A stretch of DNA of 64,000 nt from Hypoxylon rubiginosum (GCA_902806565.1 CADCXA010000066.1:310001-374000), one strand, 5' to 3'; shown: positions 34,436 to 50,407, counted from the stretch's first letter. Notes: generated by a model from the letters alone, not told the origin. Translations and numbers: made by a program.

Positions 34436-37400
34436 TTTTTTTAAATTTAAATAAAATTTTATTTTAATTTAAATTTATAAAAAAAAACTTTTTATTTACT
34501 TTTTTTTATATTAAACCGATTAATTTATTTTAAAACCCTTTTTATAAATTATATTATAAACTTATTTTTATTATTTAACTTTATAAAATTACCGGTTTTT
34601 TTTTATTTTTTAGTTAATATAAAATGTATTTTTTTTATAAATAACTTTTTAATTTTAAGTAATTTATTAATTATATTAATTAAAATAATATATTAATTTT
34701 AACTTATTTAATTATAAAAATTAATAAATTATAGTTTATTTATTATAACTTTTTATATATTAATTACTTATTTATTAATTAATATAAATAATTTTTATTT
34801 ATATTTAATTTTTTAAGCTAGATTTATTTAAAAAATTAAGTTACGATTAAAATTTAATAAATATTTAAATTATTTTTTAAAGTTTATTTTATTTTTAAAA
34901 AAATATTAAATCTTAGTTTTTTATATAGTTTTATTAAAAGTAATTATAACAGTAACGTTTTTTTTTAAATTATTTTTAACTTTGTTTTTTTTTTTTTTTA
35001 TAAGCTTAAAGTTTAAAAAGCTATTTAAAAAATCGGATAAATTATTATTTAAAAAATTATTTTTAATATTTTTAATTATATTAATTACTATAAATTATAA
35101 TCCTACCGAACTTATTTTAAATATAAAATTATATACTAGTTTAATTAAAATTATAAGCCGTTTAATAAGTAAAAATTTCCTGGTAATTATTTTAATTTTA
35201 ATATATTTAAATATTATTTTTATAAAAATATTTAAAATTAAAATTTAATTAAAGTTTTTATTTTTTAATAATTAAAATAAAATAATTAGTTTTTTAAATA
35301 ATAAATAAGGAATATATATTATTTAATAACTATATATTTATTTGTTATTTTAAAAAATAATTTAAATTTAATATAAATTTTTAAAGTTTTTAATTATTGT
35401 TTTTTATTTATTATTATTATATATTTTATTTAAGTTTATAAATAATATTTATATTTTAATAAAAAAAAGGTTTATTTTATTTATAAAAATATTAAAAGTA
35501 TATATTTATTTTTTTATTATATTAATTAATATTATATAAAAATAAAAAGTTATATAATTATTAAGATTTTTATTTAATATTATAAAACTATAATAAGCTA
35601 TTAAAAAAATAAATTATAAGTTATATTATTTAATTAAAATAAATATAATATTATTAAAATTATTTATTTTATAGTTTTTTAAAGCTTATAGTATTTTAAT
35701 TTTATAGATTAGTTTAATAAATGGTATATTTCTTATAATAAGTAATTAAAGTTTTTTAATTTTTAATAATTTATTATATTTTTTATTTTTATATAAAACT
35801 AAGAAGTTTGCAATTATAAATATAAGTTTTTTATATTAAAATTTAAAATCTATTTTTAATAAAAATAAAATATTTTATAATATAGTTATAATATATAAAT
35901 TTAATTTTAATTAAGTAGAAAAAAAGGATGTTATTATTATAAATTTTAAAAGTTTTAATTAATATTTTTATTAATTAATAATATTATTAATATAATAAAT
36001 ATTTTTTAAAAGGTTTATAATATTAATAAATATTACTTTTATTTTTTTATATATTATTATTATAATTATAAAATATTATAATTTTAAGTTTTTTAAAAGA
36101 AAAAAATAAAAAATATAAAATAAATTATATTAATTAAAATAAAAAAAAGGTATTAAATATTTTTTATATTTATATAATTTTATATAAATATTTTATTAAA
36201 TAGCTTATTATATAAATAAACTTTTATTAATTTTAATTATAAATTAATAAAATGTTAATATAATATATAAATTAGTTTTTAATTAACAGTACCCGCTTTT
36301 TTTAAAATAATAAAAAATTAAGAATTTTATAATAGTTTTTATTTTTTATATTTTTTTTTTTTTTTAATTTTTTAATTTTTTTAAAATACTTTAAATTATT
36401 TTTTAAAACAGTAGAAAATATTTAAGTTACGGTGATTATATTTTTTTTTATTTGTTTAAAAAAATTTAAAATATTTAATAATAATAATAATATTATAAAA
36501 TTTATTATTATATAGTATATTTAAAAATACTATAAAAACTTTAAGTTTAACATATTATTTTTACTATTATTTTTTAATTTTAATAATATTATTTTTATAT
36601 TTAAATATATATTTTAAAAAGAATTTAATATAAATATTAAAACTTGTTTTTAAATTTAAAACGTTTTTATAAATATATTATTTATTTTTTATAATTATAA
36701 TCTTAATTTATTTTTTTAAAACCAGTTTGGTATTAAGTTTTTATTAAAGTTATTTAAAAAATCGTATTTTATTATAAATAAGATATATTATAATTAGTTT
36801 TTTTAAGATTTTAATATTTAAATTAACATTTAATAAATAAATTAAACTTTTAATATTATATTTATTTCCAGTTAAATATTATTTTTAATATATAAATAAT
36901 TATAAATAAATAAATAACTTATTATTTTTAATTAAGTTATTTTAAATATAAAAATTAATTTTAAATTTATATTATAACTTTTATTAACTAAAATAAATTC
37001 TAGGCCGAAAAAACCATTATAATTTATATTTTTTTAAGTTATTAATTTTTATAGCTTTTTAAGGTTTTATATAATAGTAAAACTTTTAGTTTTATTATTT
37101 TTATTACTTTTAATAAATAACCTAATAAATTTTTAGTTAAAATCTTTATTTTTAACTTTTAGGTTTTATATTAATAATAAATATTTATAAGTTAATAAAG
37201 CTTAGTAATTTTATAAAAAAGCTTAATTAATATAGTTTATTAAATAATTTATAATATAAATTTTTATATATTTAATAATTTTATTATTAACTAGTATATT
37301 TTTTAAAAAATATTTAATAAAAGCTTTTAATAAATAACTAGCTTTTTATAAAATTATTACCTTTTTTTTAAATAGTTACCTTTAAAATAATTATTATTTT

Positions 37401-40400
37401 TATTTATTAATATTAAATACACAGGTTTTTTAAATAATTATTTTAATAAGTTTATATAAAATAATTATTATATTTTTAATTTTTTTATTTAAATATATAG
37501 TTTTTTAAATAAAATAACTTATTAATATTATTAATATTATATAAAAATATTTAATTTTATTAATTATATTAAAATATAACTTTTTTTTAGTTATAAGTTT
37601 ATTTTTAACGTTATAAAAAAAATTTTATAATATTTATATTATTTTAATATTTAATAAAAAATATAAATTTCGAAATTACTAATTTAAAAATCTTTAAATT
37701 TAAAAGTATTAAAATCTTTTTTTAAATAAAAATTTTATATTAAAAAATTTACTAATTTAATTTTAATGGTTTAATACTAAAATTTTAAATTAAATAAAAT
37801 AAAAAGTGAAATTTTTATATTAAATATTATATTTTTTTATTTTATTAATAAAATTAATTTAATTTTAAAATAAATAAAAAATAAAATAAAAATTAAATAA
37901 ATAAATTAATTTTAAATAATAAAAATTTAAAGTTTATAAAAAAAAAAATAAATAAAATATTTTAAATAAAATTTTTTAGTTATATATTAATTATATATTA
38001 TATATTTATAAATTTCTAGTTATAATATTAAATATAAATATAATTATTTTTTTTTATTTTTTTAAACTAATAATTATCTTACTTTTATATTAATTAATAT
38101 AATTTAAAGCTAGTAAATATTTTAAGGTTTAATATAATAATATATTTTTTTTTTATTCTTTTAAAAAAATAAATTTTAATTTATTATAATTAAAAGGTTT
38201 TATCTTTAAAAATAATTTTATTTTTTAAAATAATTTTAATAGTTTATTATTTTATTTTATTATTAATTAAAGTATATTTATTTTAATATAAATTATTTTA
38301 ATAAGTTTTTATATTATTATTTTTAATAGTTAAATTTATTACTTTTTAATTTATAAAATAATTAAACGTTTTAATGTTTTTCTTTTTATTATAAAAAATA
38401 TTATTTTTATTTTAATTAAATTATTCATTATTTAGTTTTATAATTTAAAGGTTATTAAAAAAGTTATTAAATTTTTAGTATTTTTACTTGTTTTTTATAA
38501 AAAATTTAAATTAATTTCCTAAAAATATAAATTTAAAAATAATACCGTTTAATTTATAAATATTATATTTACTTTTTTTATAAACTTAATTAATTAAATA
38601 AAATTTTAATTAATTATAATAAAGCTTATTTTTATTTAAAATATTAATATAATAAAAAATATTAAATAAAAATATAAAATTTTCTTTTATAATATTATAT
38701 TTTTAATTTATCTTATATATTTTTTATTTTTTTATTTAATTACCTCCCTTTTTTTCCTTATAAAAGTAGTAATTAATTTTTAAAAATTTTTCTTCTTTTT
38801 TTATAAAAGTTTTATTTAGATTATTAAAAGCTTTTTATAATTTTTTACTTTATTTTATTTAAATATTTATTATATAAAAATTATAATTTTAATAAATATT
38901 ATAACTTTTTATTTATATATAACTTTATATAAAAAAACTTTATTAAGTTTAATTAACATTTAATTAACTTAAATAATTTTAAATAAGTATAATATTTAAT
39001 TTTTATTATTTTTATTTAAAATTTAAAAAAGTTTTTTAATAATTATTTTATAATTAATTTCTATTTAACCTTATATTTTAAAATAATAAAAAACCTATTT
39101 TTTTTTTATTCTTATTTTTAAATAAATATTTTTAAAAGCCTTTTTAAATTCTAAGCTTTTATTATATTTTATTAATAAAAAGGTTTTATAATTAAAAATA
39201 ATTTTTCTTTAAATAAAATTAACCATGGTTTTTATTTTAATATTAAAAATAACTTTTATTTTAAATTAATTATTAACCTTTTTTTTTATTTTTATAATAA
39301 CTTTTTTCTTTTAATTATAAAATATATATTATATATTAATAATTTATATAATAAAAAAATTATTTAGTTTATTATATAAACTTAGTTTATAAAACTTAAT
39401 AATTTAAAACTTTTAATAGTTAAAATATATAAAAATAATTTAAGTTATATTTAAATTTATTTCTTTTTAATAATATATACTTTTTATTTTATTAATTATA
39501 AAATTACATATTTTATAATTATATTTAATATAACTTTTCTAAATAATTAACTTTTTTTATAAAAATAAATTAATAATTTATTATTAATAAAACTTTTTTT
39601 TAAGTTTTTTTTATAAAACAGTTTTAGTTATTATATATTAAAATACTTTATTTTAAAATCTTATTTTAATATATTAATTTTTTATTATTTTTTTATTCTT
39701 TAAAAAAAAAAATAAATAAAAATATTTAAATATTTTATAATTTTTTAAGATTCGTTGCTTTAATTTTTTAATAATTATAATAAAAAATACTTAATATTAA
39801 AAAAAGCTGGAAAAATTAAAGCAATTTAAATAAAATAAATTTAACTATTAATATATTTATTAATATCGCCTTTTTATTTATTATCCTTTTTATTTAAAAG
39901 GTTTTTTTTTTTATAAAATAAAAAGTTAGTTATTATATTAAATTTACCAGGTATATATTTAATTTTAAAATTAAATAATTTAATATAAATAATTTATTAA
40001 GTTAATTTTACTTTTAATAAACTTATAAATTTATTATTTAATTAAGTAATTAATATTTTTATATTTATTTATAATAAAAAATAAATGTTATAAAAATAAA
40101 TTTACAACTAATAAAAAAACTTTATAATAACTAATACTTTAAGTTTTAAAATATTATAATTCTTTTTTACTTTATATTATATACTTAATTTATATCTTAA
40201 AAAATAAAAAATACTTTAATTATTAAACTACTTTAATATATAATTTTAATTATTTTTTAAAGTATTTATTTATAGGATAATTAACTTTTTATAAATATAA
40301 TTAAAATTAATAAAATATAAAACATTATTTAATGTATTTTTTAATATTTATATAACTTACTTTTAATTTTTTATTTATTTTTATAAAGTGTTTTTTTAAA

Positions 40401-43400
40401 GTAGTTTTATTAAAAACTTAATAATTAAAACGTATAATTTAATTTAAAGCTTAAAATAAATAATAATATTAATAAAAAACTTAATATTTTTTATATTTTT
40501 ATAAAAACTTTATTTTTATATTTTAAAGGTTTTTAATAAGGTTAGTTTTCTTTTATAAATACTATAAATATATTTTATAATTTTTATTATTAAATAATAA
40601 AATTTTAACTTTTCTCCACTTATTATTACACTAGTAAATTTAAAATTTAATAAAATAACATTAATATTTTTTATATATTTAAAAATAAAGCGTTATATTT
40701 TAAAATAAACTTTTTAATTTTTATATTAAATAATTAATTTTTTAACTTTTATATTATTAAAAAAAAACTTGTATTTATTTGGTATAAAATTATAAAATAT
40801 TTAAGTGATAATTTTTAAAAAATAAGTAATTAAATTTATTATTTTTTATAATAATATTATTATTTCTATTAATTTAATTAATATAATAAAAGCTATTAAT
40901 TATTTATTAAAAAAGTTTAATTTTATTTAATTATATTTTAAGAACCAGTTTATTATAAATAAAACTTAATATATTATAAATTTTATAAAAAATTCCTTAT
41001 AACTTTTTAATAAAAAAATATTTTAAAATATTTTTTTATTAAATTTAATATAAAAGTTAATTAATTTAAAAGATTTTTTTTTTTTTTTAATAATAAATTA
41101 AATATTTTGATATAAGCTGTGGTTTTTTTATAAAATATTATTTTTTAAGCACTTTTTTAAAATTTAAATAACTTTATTTTTAAAAGAAATAAAAATTAAA
41201 ATATTTTTAGCTTATTATATAAAATATAAAATAATTTTAATTATATAATTAAGCGTTATGTTTTTTTTTATATAATTAATTTTATTAAAATCTTAAATTA
41301 AAGTTATTTTTTTTTTATAAAATATTTTAATAAGGATATTTTTTTCGGTATTAGTTATTTTAAAAATCTTTAACTTTTTTTTAATTACTTTAAGTTTATT
41401 AAGTTTTAAATATTTATTATAAAACTAGGTTATAAATTTAAAATAAATATTTTTATAAAAATTTTTTTTATAAAATATTAAAAGGTTTTTAACTTAGTTT
41501 TATATTAATTAAAAAAACTTCTTTTTTTAGTTAAATAATTCTGGTAATATAAATTTATTAATAAAAATATTATTAATAAAATTAACTTTTAAAACTTTAA
41601 GTTTATATATAATATTAATAAAAATTAAATTAAAATTAACTTTTATTTTATATTAACTTTAGTTTTTTTTTTTTTTATTTTTTTAATACTTTTTTAAATA
41701 ATAATCTTTATAATTTTAAAGAAATTATTATTTATTAATATATAAAAAATTATTTTATTTTTATTAAAACTATATTTAAAAGTATTTATTAAACTAGTTT
41801 ATATATTATTATAAGAATTATTAAAAAAGTTAAAAAAATCCATTTTATTAATTTATATTAATAATATTTATAAATTTATTTTATAAAATAAAATGTTTTT
41901 TATTTTATTATTATTTATTTTTTTTATTATAAGTTTTTTATAATTATTAATATAATTTTAATTATTAATAATTAATAATTTTTTAAAATAAGTTTTAATT
42001 ATATTAATTTTTTTATTTATTTTTTATTTAATTAATTAAATATTAATAGTATTTTTATTAATGTTTTTTTAAAAATTAAACTACTTATTATTTTAAAGTT
42101 TTTATAATAAAAGTTTATTTTTATAAAAAAAATAAAATTTAATTTTAATAATAATTTAAATAACATAAAGGTGTTTTTTATAATATAAATTAAATATTAT
42201 AAGGATTAACTTTTAATTTAAATAAGATTTTTTATAACTTTTATAGTTTTTATAAAAATATAAAATCTAAATTTTAATTATATTAAATAAGTTTTAAATA
42301 TTAAAAGTTTAAATTTTATTATATAAAACTTAGTAATTAAATTAAACTACGTTTTTATATTAATTATTATAATTATTTTATTTTTATTTTTATATGGTTT
42401 TATTTTAATTAAAAGTTAAGGTAAAAATTAAATATACGTAGCTAGGTTATAATAAGTAAGATTTTTTTATATATAAAAAAAACTTATATAAAAAAGCGAT
42501 AATAAAAACTTTTTTTTATTAATTAAATTAATTTAAATAAAAATTTTTTAAGTTTTAAATTTTAAGTTTATTTTATTTATATTAATAAAGTTTTTTTTAT
42601 ATTTTTTAATAGTAAGTTTAATAATATATATAAAAATAAAATATACTTATAATTTATTTAATATATTTTTAAGTAAGTTTATAAATTTTAATATTATTTA
42701 AATTATTTTTTTTTAAATAATTAGGAATTATTTATTTAAGTTAATTATAATTTTTTTAAGTTAAAATTTTTAAATTTTATAATTAAAAAAAGTGTTAGTT
42801 TTAATAAGTTTAAAGTTTTTAATAAAATTAATAACTCCTAAAAGTTTTTATAAAATTTTTTAATATTATTATTTTTATTTTTAATATTAATATTAATAAA
42901 GTTATTTTTAAAACTTATTTTTTATTTAATATTAAAAATTTGGTTAAGGTTTTTTATTTAAAAAATTATATATATTTTAATTTAATTAAAAATTTTTTAT
43001 ATTTATTTTTTATAATAATAAATATATATATTTAAATTATTAAGGGTTAAATTATTATTTAAGTTTAAAATAAAATTAACATTTAAATAAAAAATATTAA
43101 TTTGGTTTGGTTTTTTTTATAAATAAAGCTTTTATAATTTTTTTATTTTTTTATTTATTTATATTTTATAAAAAATTTTAATTTATATTTAATAATATTT
43201 TATATAATAAATAATTAAATCACCATTTAAATTACATTTTTCGATATAATTAAAAATGTTTTTTTTAATAAAAACTTTTTAATAATATATTTTAATAATA
43301 ATATATTTAAAAATTAAAATATTTAAAAATTTTATATTTTTTATTATTTTTTTTAAAATATACTTTTTATTTATATAATTATAATATAAAATATTATTAT

Positions 43401-45449
43401 TATTTAAATATTTAACTATTTTATAATTTACTATAAAATAAAAAGTATTTTTATAAAAATAATAATTTTAAAAATTATAATCCGATTTTAAGTTTATATA
43501 TTTTAAATTAAACGTTTATTAATAATTAAATAAAAATTAATTAATTAATAACCTAGTTTAATTAATTTATAAATTAAAAAAAAAACCTTTTATATTTAAT
43601 ATATTAATTAATATAATAATTTTAATTTAATATAAATTTTAATTATTAAAATAAAAGTTAAAACTATAAAACTTATTTTTTATATTTTTAATCTTTTTTT
43701 TTAAATTAACACTTTAAATTTTTATTTTAAAAAACTATTTAATAAACTTTTTAATTTTATTAACTAAAAGTGATAAAAATAAATTTTTTTTTATAATAAA
43801 TTTTAATAAAATTTAAATATTAATTTTAACTTTCCAAGTTTTTTAATTAATAATATTATTATTATTTTTATTATATAAATTATATTTAATATAATTAATA
43901 ATAATCTTATTTTTATTTATATTAAAAATTTATAAGTAAAAATTTATTTATTTAAATACCGTTTTTTTAAAATTCTTAAAATTTATAACTTTTAAATTAT
44001 TAAAGCTTTTTTTAATATAAATAACCAACTGTTTTTTAACAGTTAAAAATAAAAGTTTTTATAGTATATAAAAATAAACGTTATTATTAATTAGTTTATT
44101 TTATAATTTAACTTTAAATATAATAACTTTATAATTAAAAATTAAACTATTAACTACTTTAAAAAAGTTTATATTTTTTATTTTCTTTTTTAAAATATTA
44201 ATTTAATTTTAAATTATTAAATATTATTTTAAGTTAATAATATTAAAAACTTTCTTAAGTTTATTTTTTACCTTTTTTTAAATAACATATTTAAAAATTA
44301 AAATTTTAATTTTACATTTAATTTTTAAAAAAAATATAAACTTAAAAGTTTTAAAAATCCTAAATTAATCAGTATATTTAAATTAAATAAAATATTAATT
44401 AAAACTAAATAACTATTAAAATATATAAAACTTATTAAATTAAATATCTTTTTATTATTTTAAGTTTATAATAAAAAGAAATAAATATAAATATATTTTT
44501 ATATAATTTTTTTTTTAACTTATAGTTTTTAAGTTATTAATAACTATATTAACAATTATAATTAAATTTATATTATTTAAAATAATAAAACTAAGAATTA
44601 ATATAATTATTAAAATAAAACTATTTTAAAATATAATAAAAAAAAAATATTAAATAAAAATTATTTTTAAATAAAATTAATATTATAACTAACTTTAATT
44701 AATTTCTTAAAAATATTTTTAAAACTTGAACCTTTTATATTAATAATAATAAAATTAATAAAGTTTATATTTAATTTTAAAATATTTAATAAATATTTAA
44801 AAAAACTTTTTTTAAAAAAAATAAATAAAAAAATAAATAATAAATAATCTATTAATTATAAAAAAAAACTATTAAATAAAAAGTCTTATTTTAAAAACAT
44901 ATATAAAATCTTTTAAATAACTTTTTTTAATTTTATTTTCACGCTTTTTAATAAATTTTTTTAAAAATATAATATATTATTTTTAAAATTTATATCTTTT
45001 AAAACACTAGCTAAATTATTAATTAAGTTACTAATAAACAATTATATTTTTTATAAAAGTATTATTATTAGTTTAAATAAAAATCTTATTATTAAAATAA
45101 TAAATTAAACTAATAAAATAAGTTTTATAAATATTTTTAAAAAATTTATTTTTTTAAAATATAAAATTTTTTTATTAACTTCACTTAATATTTAATTAAA
45201 CTAAAAATAATCTAATTTATAAAATTAAAATTCCTAGTATTTTAAATAAGTTTTTTTTTTTAAAATATACTAATATATATTTTTATGTTAATATTTATAA
45301 TATTAATTAAAATCTTTTAATTTTATATTTTATAATATATAATTATTTAAGTAATTATTTTAAATATAAGTTTAAATTTTTAAGGATTTTAATATCTTAG
45401 TTTTATTATTAAATATTTAAATTTTAATTTACTAGGTTTTTAAATTTTA

Positions 45450-45600
45450 AGTTTTATTATTAAATTTTATTATTAAATTTTATTATTAAATTTTATTATT
45501 AAATTTTATTACTAGGTTTTATTATTAAATCTTATTATTAAATCTTATTATTAAATCTTATTATTAAATCTTATTATTAAATTTTATTATTAAATTTTAT
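45450..45600. repeat. 13-bp tandem repeat, about 11 copies
   Basis: The unit TATTATTAAATTT repeats head to tail. A block in the middle carries a shared variant with C (TATTATTAAATCT), showing amplification of a sub-variant. A period of 13 is not a codon multiple, so it is non-coding. Confidence 0.85.
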
Positions 45601-46068
45601 AATTTTAATTTTTAAGTTTTTAATTTTTAGGTTTTTAATTTTTAAATTTTTAGTTATAATATCTTAGCAATTAAAATAAATACCTTAACTTAAAGTTTTT
45701 AATTATAATTTTATTTAAAATAACGTTTAATTAAATTTTTTATATTTAATAAGTTTTATAAATTTTAACTATTTTATAACATTAAAAAAACTTATTTATT
45801 AATTTAATAATTTAACTAACGTAAATTTATAATAATTAATATAAAATAATTTAATCTATATTAAAATTTTAAGCTTAAAACTTTTTTTAAAATATTAAAC
45901 TTTATTAAATATATAAGTTTTAATTTATAATAAAACTTTTTAAAATTAATAATAATTTTTTAATAAAATATAAAATAAAAGTTTTAAAATTTTTTATTAA
46001 TTAAGTTAAAATTAATATAATTTTTTTAAAATTAAAATTATAAGTTTAAGTTTTATAATAATTATTAA

Positions 46069-46349
46069 TTATAATAAAACTTTATTTTTATATTAATAAC
46101 TTTTAATTTAAATAATAATTATATTATTATTTACTTTAAATTATATTTAACTTAAAAAATAACTTAAAAAACATTTTAATTAATATATTTAAAATATCTT
46201 ATAAAAAAGTATATATTCTTATAATATTTAACTATTTAATTATATAAAAAACTTTACAAGCTTTTTTAAAAAAAAAAAATAAAAAAAATCTAATTATAAA
46301 ATAATTATATAATTTCTTATAAGGTATTAATCGTTATATCTTATTATAA
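46069..46349 (+). repeat. 280-bp direct repeat, right copy
   Basis: Second copy of the 34156 unit. It retains C in several places where the left copy has T, so the two copies were mutated independently. Confidence 0.85.
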
Positions 46350-46849
46350 TATATAATTTAAAATTTATTTATTATTAATAATTTATTATTTATATTTAAT
46401 TTAAAAGTTTATTTTTTTATAATTATTTAAATATGATTTTTTAGCTTTTTTAAATCCTTATTTTAAATTATAATTTTATAACTTTTTATAAGTTTTTAAA
46501 AAAAGTGGTAAATTTTTTTTATAGATTTTTTATTTTTTTTATAAAAGTTTTTAGAATTTTTTAAATTTATATAATTTTAAGTATAATATTAAATTTAAAT
46601 TTATTTAATTTATAAAATAATATTATAAATAATATATTATTTATATTATTTATATTTTATTTACTAGTTTTTTATATATTAAGTTTATTATTAAAATTAA
46701 ATGTTTTATATTAAATATAACTTTTTAACTTATTATATAATTTATAGTTTTAAAATAAAAAATAGGTAAATTTTTTTTAGTTTATTTTAAAAGCGCGTTA
46801 AAAGCTGTAACTTAATTTATTAAAATAATATTTTTTATATTTTTATTTT

Positions 46850-47035
46850 AAAAAATATAATTTATAACGCTTAATTTTATTTTTTTTATTTTATTATAAA
46901 AAACGTAATTTATAATATTTAATTTTAGTTTTTTAATTATATTTAAAAAAGTGTAATTTATAATATTTAATTTTTTTTTTATATTTATATTTAAAAAAAT
47001 ATAATTTATAATGTTTAATTTTTTTATTATTATTA
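46850..47035. repeat. About 48-bp tandem repeat, four copies
   Basis: AAAAAA followed by TAATTTATAA and TTTAATTT recurs at about 46850, 46898, 46946 and 46993, with the first bases after the A-run varying (TA, CG, GTG, TA). Confidence 0.7.
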
Positions 47036-50000
47036 TAATAAATAATAAAATAACTGGTAAAAAAATAATATTAAAAGTAAAATATAATATAAATATAATT
47101 TTAATATAAAAATAATTAAACTTTTTAACTTTTTTATTATTATATTTTTTATTATTATTATTTATTTTATAGTTTTACTCGTTTTTATTTTTTACTGGTA
47201 TTTTTATTTTTATTTTATTTTTTTTAAAAGCCGATAATTTTAAATTAACCTTTTTTTTTATATTTTATAAAATAACAATCTAGTTAACTAAGTTTTAAAT
47301 ATTTTTTTTTATTATATATAATAAGTTATTTTTTAAAGATAAAATATTTTTATTAAATATAGTATTTTTATTAAATATAATATTTTATATTTTAATAACT
47401 TATTTTAATATAAAAACTTAAATATTATAAATATTTATAAAGTTATAACTTATTAAATAACTTATTTATATTTTTAAATTAAAATATTAATATTAGTTTT
47501 ATTTTCATTTTATTTTTATAATAAATATAAATATTTTATATTTATATATTTTTAAATAAATTTAATATAATTTTTTATTAATAATTACACCGTTTTTAAA
47601 TATTAAATAAATATAAAAATGTTTATATAAAAATTATTAATTAAAGTTATACTTAAAAGTATAATTATAAAAATAAGTAATAACTTTAAAAATTTTTATT
47701 TATAAGAAATTTAAAAGTTTTAATTTTATTTTTATTGTTTAAGTTTTTTATTTAATTATATTTTTTAAACGTTTAACGTTTTTATTTTAATTTTATATAT
47801 TTAATATTAAAAACTTAAGTTTAATATAATATATTTATTAAATATAATTTTATATAATATACTTTTTTATTATTAGTTTATTATTATATTTAATAGTTTT
47901 AATATTAAGTTAATATTATTTTTAAATAATTTTAAATATTTAATTTAAAATTTTAATAATTAAGTTTAAAATACGATTTTTAAAATAAAAGTTCTAGGTT
48001 TATCCTATATATTTATTAGTAATTAATATTATATATTAATATTTTTAAAAGTTTATTTTTAAGTTATAAAAATTAATAATTAAATGTTTATTTAGCTTAT
48101 TTAGTTATTTATAACGTTTATAATAATTAAGTTTTTTAATATTTTTATAGTTATATATATTATATTTTATTATAATAATTTAATTAGTTTTTTTAATTAA
48201 ATTAAACTTTTTAATTTTTACTTTTTAAAAGTAATTAATTATATAATTAAAAGTTTTTAATTTTAAATAACTAAATTATAAATATTATAATTTATTAATT
48301 ATTATATTTAAAAGTTATTTTATTTAGTTATTAAATTTAACACTTTTTATATAAAATAAGTAATTTATAAAATTCTTAAAAAGATTTTTTAAAATATATT
48401 AGTTTTATTTATTAATAATAATATATAAAATAAATTTTTTTTTTTTTTATAAATAATTATTTATATTTTTATAGTTTTATTAATATTTTATTTTTTTTAA
48501 AAGCCTTAATAATATTATATTATATATAAATTTTTTATAATATATTACGTTTTATAATTATAAAAGTTTTACTTTTTTTAAATTTTTTAAACATATATTT
48601 ATTTTTTTATATTTTTATATAAATATAATTAAGTTTTTTATAAAAATTATATTTTTAATATATATTATTTAATATAATAAAAATTAGTTAAATTAATTAA
48701 AAATATAAATAATAGTTTTTAAATTTAAAATTATTAAATTTTTTAAAAAATAAATATTAATTTTAAATATAATTTATAAAGTTAAAAACGTTTTTTTTAT
48801 TCTTTTAATTACTTAAATTAATTAATCTTTATTTTATATAAATAACCTTTTTTTTATTTTTTTAACTAGCTTAATAAATATATTATTTTTAGTTATTTTA
48901 TATTTAATTATTTTTTTTATAATAAAGTTTAAAGTTTAGTTTTTTAAAGCTTTATTTTTAATAATATACTAATAATTAAAAATCTTATAATAATTATAAT
49001 AAATTAAATATAAAATGTTAGTTTTTTATAAATAATTAATAAATATATTAATTTTTTTTTTTTTAATTAATTTAACTTGTTTATTTAAACTATTTTAACC
49101 TTATAATTTACTATAACTTTTACCACTTTTATTTTATTTTAATTAATTAAAAGGTTTAAAAATAACATTTTTTTTTCCCGGTTTAATATTTAAGTTTTTA
49201 TTATAATTAAATTCTATATTATTAAATTAAATAATAAATGTTTTTTTTATAAAACAAGGTTATATAAAAATTAATTATAAAAATATATATTTATATAAAA
49301 TAATTATTATATTTAAATAACTAAATATATTATTTTTAATTTTATTAATATTTAATAATTTATAATTAATTACTTAGTTATTTAAAATATTATTAAATAT
49401 AACTTTAAAGTTTTTTATTAATAATTAATTATTAATAATATTTATAAAACTTTTTATTTTTATATTTATAATAATTAATTCTTATTTAATTATTTATATT
49501 TCGAAATTTTTAAACATTTTTATTAGTTATTATATTATTTTTTAATATTATTTTTAAACTTATAATTTTAATTAATTATTATATATTTTATTAATAATAA
49601 ATAGTTTTTTATATTATTTATATAAAATGTTTATTAAATTAAAATATATATTTTAATAATTTAAAAATATAAAATTAATAACTTAGTTTTTTAGTTTTTT
49701 AATTACTTATTAATAAGTTTAATAAATTTTATAATTATAATTATAAAAAATCTAATCTTTTTTATAAATAACTTTACTTTTTTTTATTATTTTTATTAAA
49801 TTTATAAATCTTTTATTTATTTTAAATTATTTTTTTTAATTTTTATTTATCATAATTTAAAAATTATTATTTAATAAATTTTATATTATTTATTAAACTT
49901 TTTTTAAATAATTACTAATATTTAATTAAAATAACTTTTTTAGTTATTTTAATATTTTTATAAAATTAATATATTTTTAAAATTTTAAGTTAATAATTTT

Positions 50001-50234
50001 TATTTAAAACTTTTTATTTTATTATTTTTAATTAATTAAGTTATTATAAAAAACCTTTTTTTTTATTATTTTTAATATATTATTTTTTTTATTATTAATT
50101 AAATTTAAATTATAAAAAAATTTATTAATATAACTGTTTTATAATTTTATAATTTTTAATTAATTAAAAATTATATATTATTATTTATATATAACTTTTT
50201 AATTTTTAAATAAATAAAACTTTTAATTATTAAA

Positions 50235-50407
50235 TAATATATATATTTAATTAAAAAATTAATTATATATATTAAATATATATTTTTTAATTATATATAT
50301 TTTTATAATTTTTTAAAATAACTTTATAATAAAATTATTATAGCTTTAATTATTAATTTATATATAAAATTTAAATAAATCTTTTAAAATAATTTTTTAT
50401 TATTTAA
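50235..50407 (+). repeat. 173-bp direct repeat, right copy
   Basis: Second copy of the unit at 32418-32590, same orientation, 17.8 kb away and just inside the right end of the AT block. The pair could be degraded LTRs or two copies of one element end. Confidence 0.85.

Noticed and set aside
34982..35248. 88-codon open frame in the AT block rich in Phe, Leu, Ile and Lys
   Set aside because: Composition is what random AT-rich DNA gives, it starts from a TTG in a T-run, and no motif is visible.
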